A DNA stretch of 64,000 nucleotides from Cryobacterium sp. Y50 (GTDB lineage: Bacteria > Actinomycetota > Actinomycetes > Actinomycetales > Microbacteriaceae), in NCBI RefSeq assembly GCF_002929805.1, contig NZ_PJJM01000090.1, forward strand, positions 1 through 64,000. Direction: 5' to 3'. Each line of letters begins with the position of its first letter. Positions within the stretch are counted from its first letter, which is position 1. A program made the translations under genes and the position numbers. The notes below the pieces were generated by a model, which worked only from the letters and a program-made list of their open reading frames with translations, had not been told where the DNA came from and searched no databases. Positions 63,301-64,000 of the stretch are shown in pieces.

Positions 63301-64000
63301 CAGCAGAAGGGCCTCTATGCCGCGATGAACGTCGAGCCCGCTGACGCCACGTGGCACGATCCGAAGACTGGTGCTGCGACGAACGGAGTCGGCCCTATGG
63401 CCGATATCCGCTCAGCCAGCGGCCCGGACTTCCGGGAAATGACCATCTTCTACTCCGACCGAACGCCCATGTGGAAGGATAACGGCACTGGTCCACCGAT
63501 CAACCCACCTTCGGCACCGGACAACTACGGCCAAGACCAGGGCGGCTACTCGATCAACTACAAGAACGCCCCGTTCCAGATCCGGACGAAACCCGGGGTT
63601 ACCGGCGCTAAGGGCGACCCCGCGTACACCTACTCATCCGCGGTCAACGGCGATCCCGATACGCCGCTCCTGAGGGCGTACTCGAAGGACCCTGTGGTCA
63701 TCCGCAACGTGGCTGGCTCCCACGAGGAGATGCACGAGTTCAACCTTCACGGTCACCGTTGGCTGAATGAGCCGGACAACCCCCTGTCTCGGACGGTCGA
63801 CACCCAGACCCTCTCGCTCGCGGAGTATTTCAACTACGAGCTGCAGGGCTCGCAGGTGGTCAAGACCAACCCCGGTGCTGCAGCAACAGTCGCCAAAGCC
63901 TCAAACAGCGTCGCCAACGGCACCCCGTCGATCCTGCAGGACGGCGCCGGTTCCCCCGGTGACTACCTTTATGGGTCCCCGTTGCTTGAGGACCAGTGGA
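60301..64000 (+). CDS. Giant membrane-anchored multicopper oxidase (MnxG-like), 3' end beyond window
   Basis: The frame is open from ATG 60301 (AGGGAG just upstream) to the window end, at least 1233 codons. Residues 1-100 hold two or three membrane helices, with a long Ala/Pro/His-rich linker (about 105-215), another helix at about 225-242 and one at about 285-310. From about 320 come cupredoxin domains with copper ligands: HPWHQHTQ (His673, His676, His678), HCHLYPH (His726, Cys727, His728, His732), FFHDHQYANLH (His992, His994, His1000) and HEFNLHGHRW (His1145, His1150, His1152). The large size and multiple domains fit Mn(II)-oxidising or related multicopper oxidases; substrate not provable. 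Confidence 0.85.
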   Translation, partial: MNISMRARVGMGVVFAYGGTAWLHGLHAASAQQDWSSGTSALHFLRDGTLSLLLVVPAVLIVFAVIARLRPASRMISLARATVAVVGVTTAVFMSGAIGHTLIFPSEHASAAHAVASASAPAAQAAPGANVALGAVPPPGAPGAPVAAATKPGFHPHQPSAAWLAKTGQANGSAEAAADPHAAHNGAASSAGTTGVAVAESATGGHMEATSGAALFEHGAIEAARVFPVLLLLTLAGLILGMRRSDDVTGGYAPTPTRRARPVMAPTPARRARPVMASTPRRSRLVIAVAAGGVVLMTTSALMGPSAATAVIGDPTTPANGVCPAGARAIEYDLAAFQVTIPLNGWGDKLPNGLMYALKNTDARVNKEKILANPNLTQPLVVRANVGDCVSVKVRNDIAGRRIGLSTQGLVQADVKTSDGARVGLNPDTTIATGTERTYTWYADREGEAPLYDNANLDPNDPKHTTVQNGLYGAVVVHPKDSTWHNQITGANLLTGGRAVESQLFADIRAGADSTRSAVMIFLDENEDVLDRDGKQPTFPTTGLKDSTFGINYRSEPLRNRLRAILEHRGTVTPENPGGVAKTITLPNGKTYAPSDNFCNGYVPELDKVVDDPGAKCMGEESHLQSWVFGDEGKLTRTVDGVKVTDSDNLIPKAYVGDPLKFHVVHPGAKETHPWHQHTQRWNADPKNPKSPLNDVQSFGPHEARELKIEGGAGGTQRTVGDTIFHCHLYPHFAQGFWGHLRIFDKLRDGTAQYADGTPLEALQELPNRAGATAAPTAAQPGFPLFVKGDVGQRAYRPPNAVVKDTFAAIRRPGDAPRGPNALEAAGMPALDPAKPGNGYVDPCPTTAPTRVYRPHVIDTPITYNSAGWKDRQGRVYVEESDAVAVRTGQKAPEPYTIRSRVGECVQLFTTNDLHLDENPNVPLDHVNRLDGDYMATEETSEVSTHVHLVKFDELASDGTSVGWNYSSSAMPGQTYGYRWFVDTALRTTFFHDHQYANLHQQKGLYAAMNVEPADATWHDPKTGAATNGVGPMADIRSASGPDFREMTIFYSDRTPMWKDNGTGPPINPPSAPDNYGQDQGGYSINYKNAPFQIRTKPGVTGAKGDPAYTYSSAVNGDPDTPLLRAYSKDPVVIRNVAGSHEEMHEFNLHGHRWLNEPDNPLSRTVDTQTLSLAEYFNYELQGSQVVKTNPGAAATVAKASNSVANGTPSILQDGAGSPGDYLYGSPLLEDQW
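61060..61131 (+). repeat. 36-bp tandem duplication within the oxidase gene
   Basis: Two 36-base units (61060-61095, 61096-61131) encode PTPTRRARPVMA and PTPARRARPVMA, just before the last predicted membrane helix; a partial third unit follows as STPRRSR. Confidence 0.8.

Overview
The window is about 62-65% GC by eye, densely coded, and carries single-copy genes typical of actinobacteria: a bifunctional Rel, a MarP-like protease, PdxS/PdxT, and DUF3000 with an HRDC-type RNase D. The combination alaS-ruvX-mltG-aro and the small Microbacteriaceae-style proteins (DUF948, DUF349, DUF1918, DUF779) suggest a Microbacteriaceae chromosome, perhaps Cryobacterium or a relative. The genus is a guess from protein style, not a computed placement. 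There are no rRNA genes and no CRISPR array.

Layout. 1-0.8 kb: C-terminal piece of an FtsX/MacB-type permease, then about 0.8 kb without a convincing gene. 1.6-5.1 kb: GAF regulator, aldehyde dehydrogenase and DUF779 protein. 5.2-16.8 kb (minus strand): a long housekeeping run, read as rarA, rpsD, DUF948, a small membrane protein, alaS, ruvX, mltG, aroE, aroC, aroK, aroB. 16.9-19.7 kb (plus): exported cyclophilin, DUF349 protein, AbiEi-like orphan. 19.7-33.7 kb (minus): thrS, HIT protein, pdxS, pdxT, DUF1697, yebC, ruvC-ruvA-ruvB, yajC, secD, secF, rel. Then an exported Ig-like protein and DUF1918.

35.4-43.6 kb is the most interesting part: an 8.2-kb element integrated into a tRNA-Val(GAC) gene, bounded by a 47-nt tRNA-derived direct repeat. 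A tyrosine integrase sits next to the rebuilt tRNA and an XRE repressor is beside it. Divergently, one tightly overlapping operon runs through an excisionase-like gene, an unknown gene, a RecA/RepA-like ATPase, another unknown gene, a TerS-like protein, a large terminase split into separate ATPase and nuclease genes, a scaffold-like protein, and an HK97-type major capsid protein. A lipoprotein gene lies at the far end. No portal, protease, tail or lysis gene is visible. The set resembles a capsid-encoding phage satellite or mini-prophage, comparable in outline to the roughly 10-kb phiRv1/phiRv2 elements of Mycobacterium tuberculosis.

43.6-44.3 kb: tRNA-Val(GAC), tRNA-Cys, tRNA-Gly and tRNA-Val(CAC). 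44.3-59.2 kb: M50-like membrane protease, SDR, a gene with an in-frame amber codon, DUF2071, MarP-like protease, ammonium transporter with a candidate GlnR site, ZapE, rhodanese-SufE pair, alpha/beta hydrolase, DUF3000-RNase D pair, and a thiolase/FadB-like beta-oxidation pair. 59.2-60.1 kb: a cluster of GGGCCC hairpins and a decayed ISAzo13-type transposase. 60.3 kb to the end: the first 1233 codons of a very large membrane-anchored multicopper oxidase that runs off the window.
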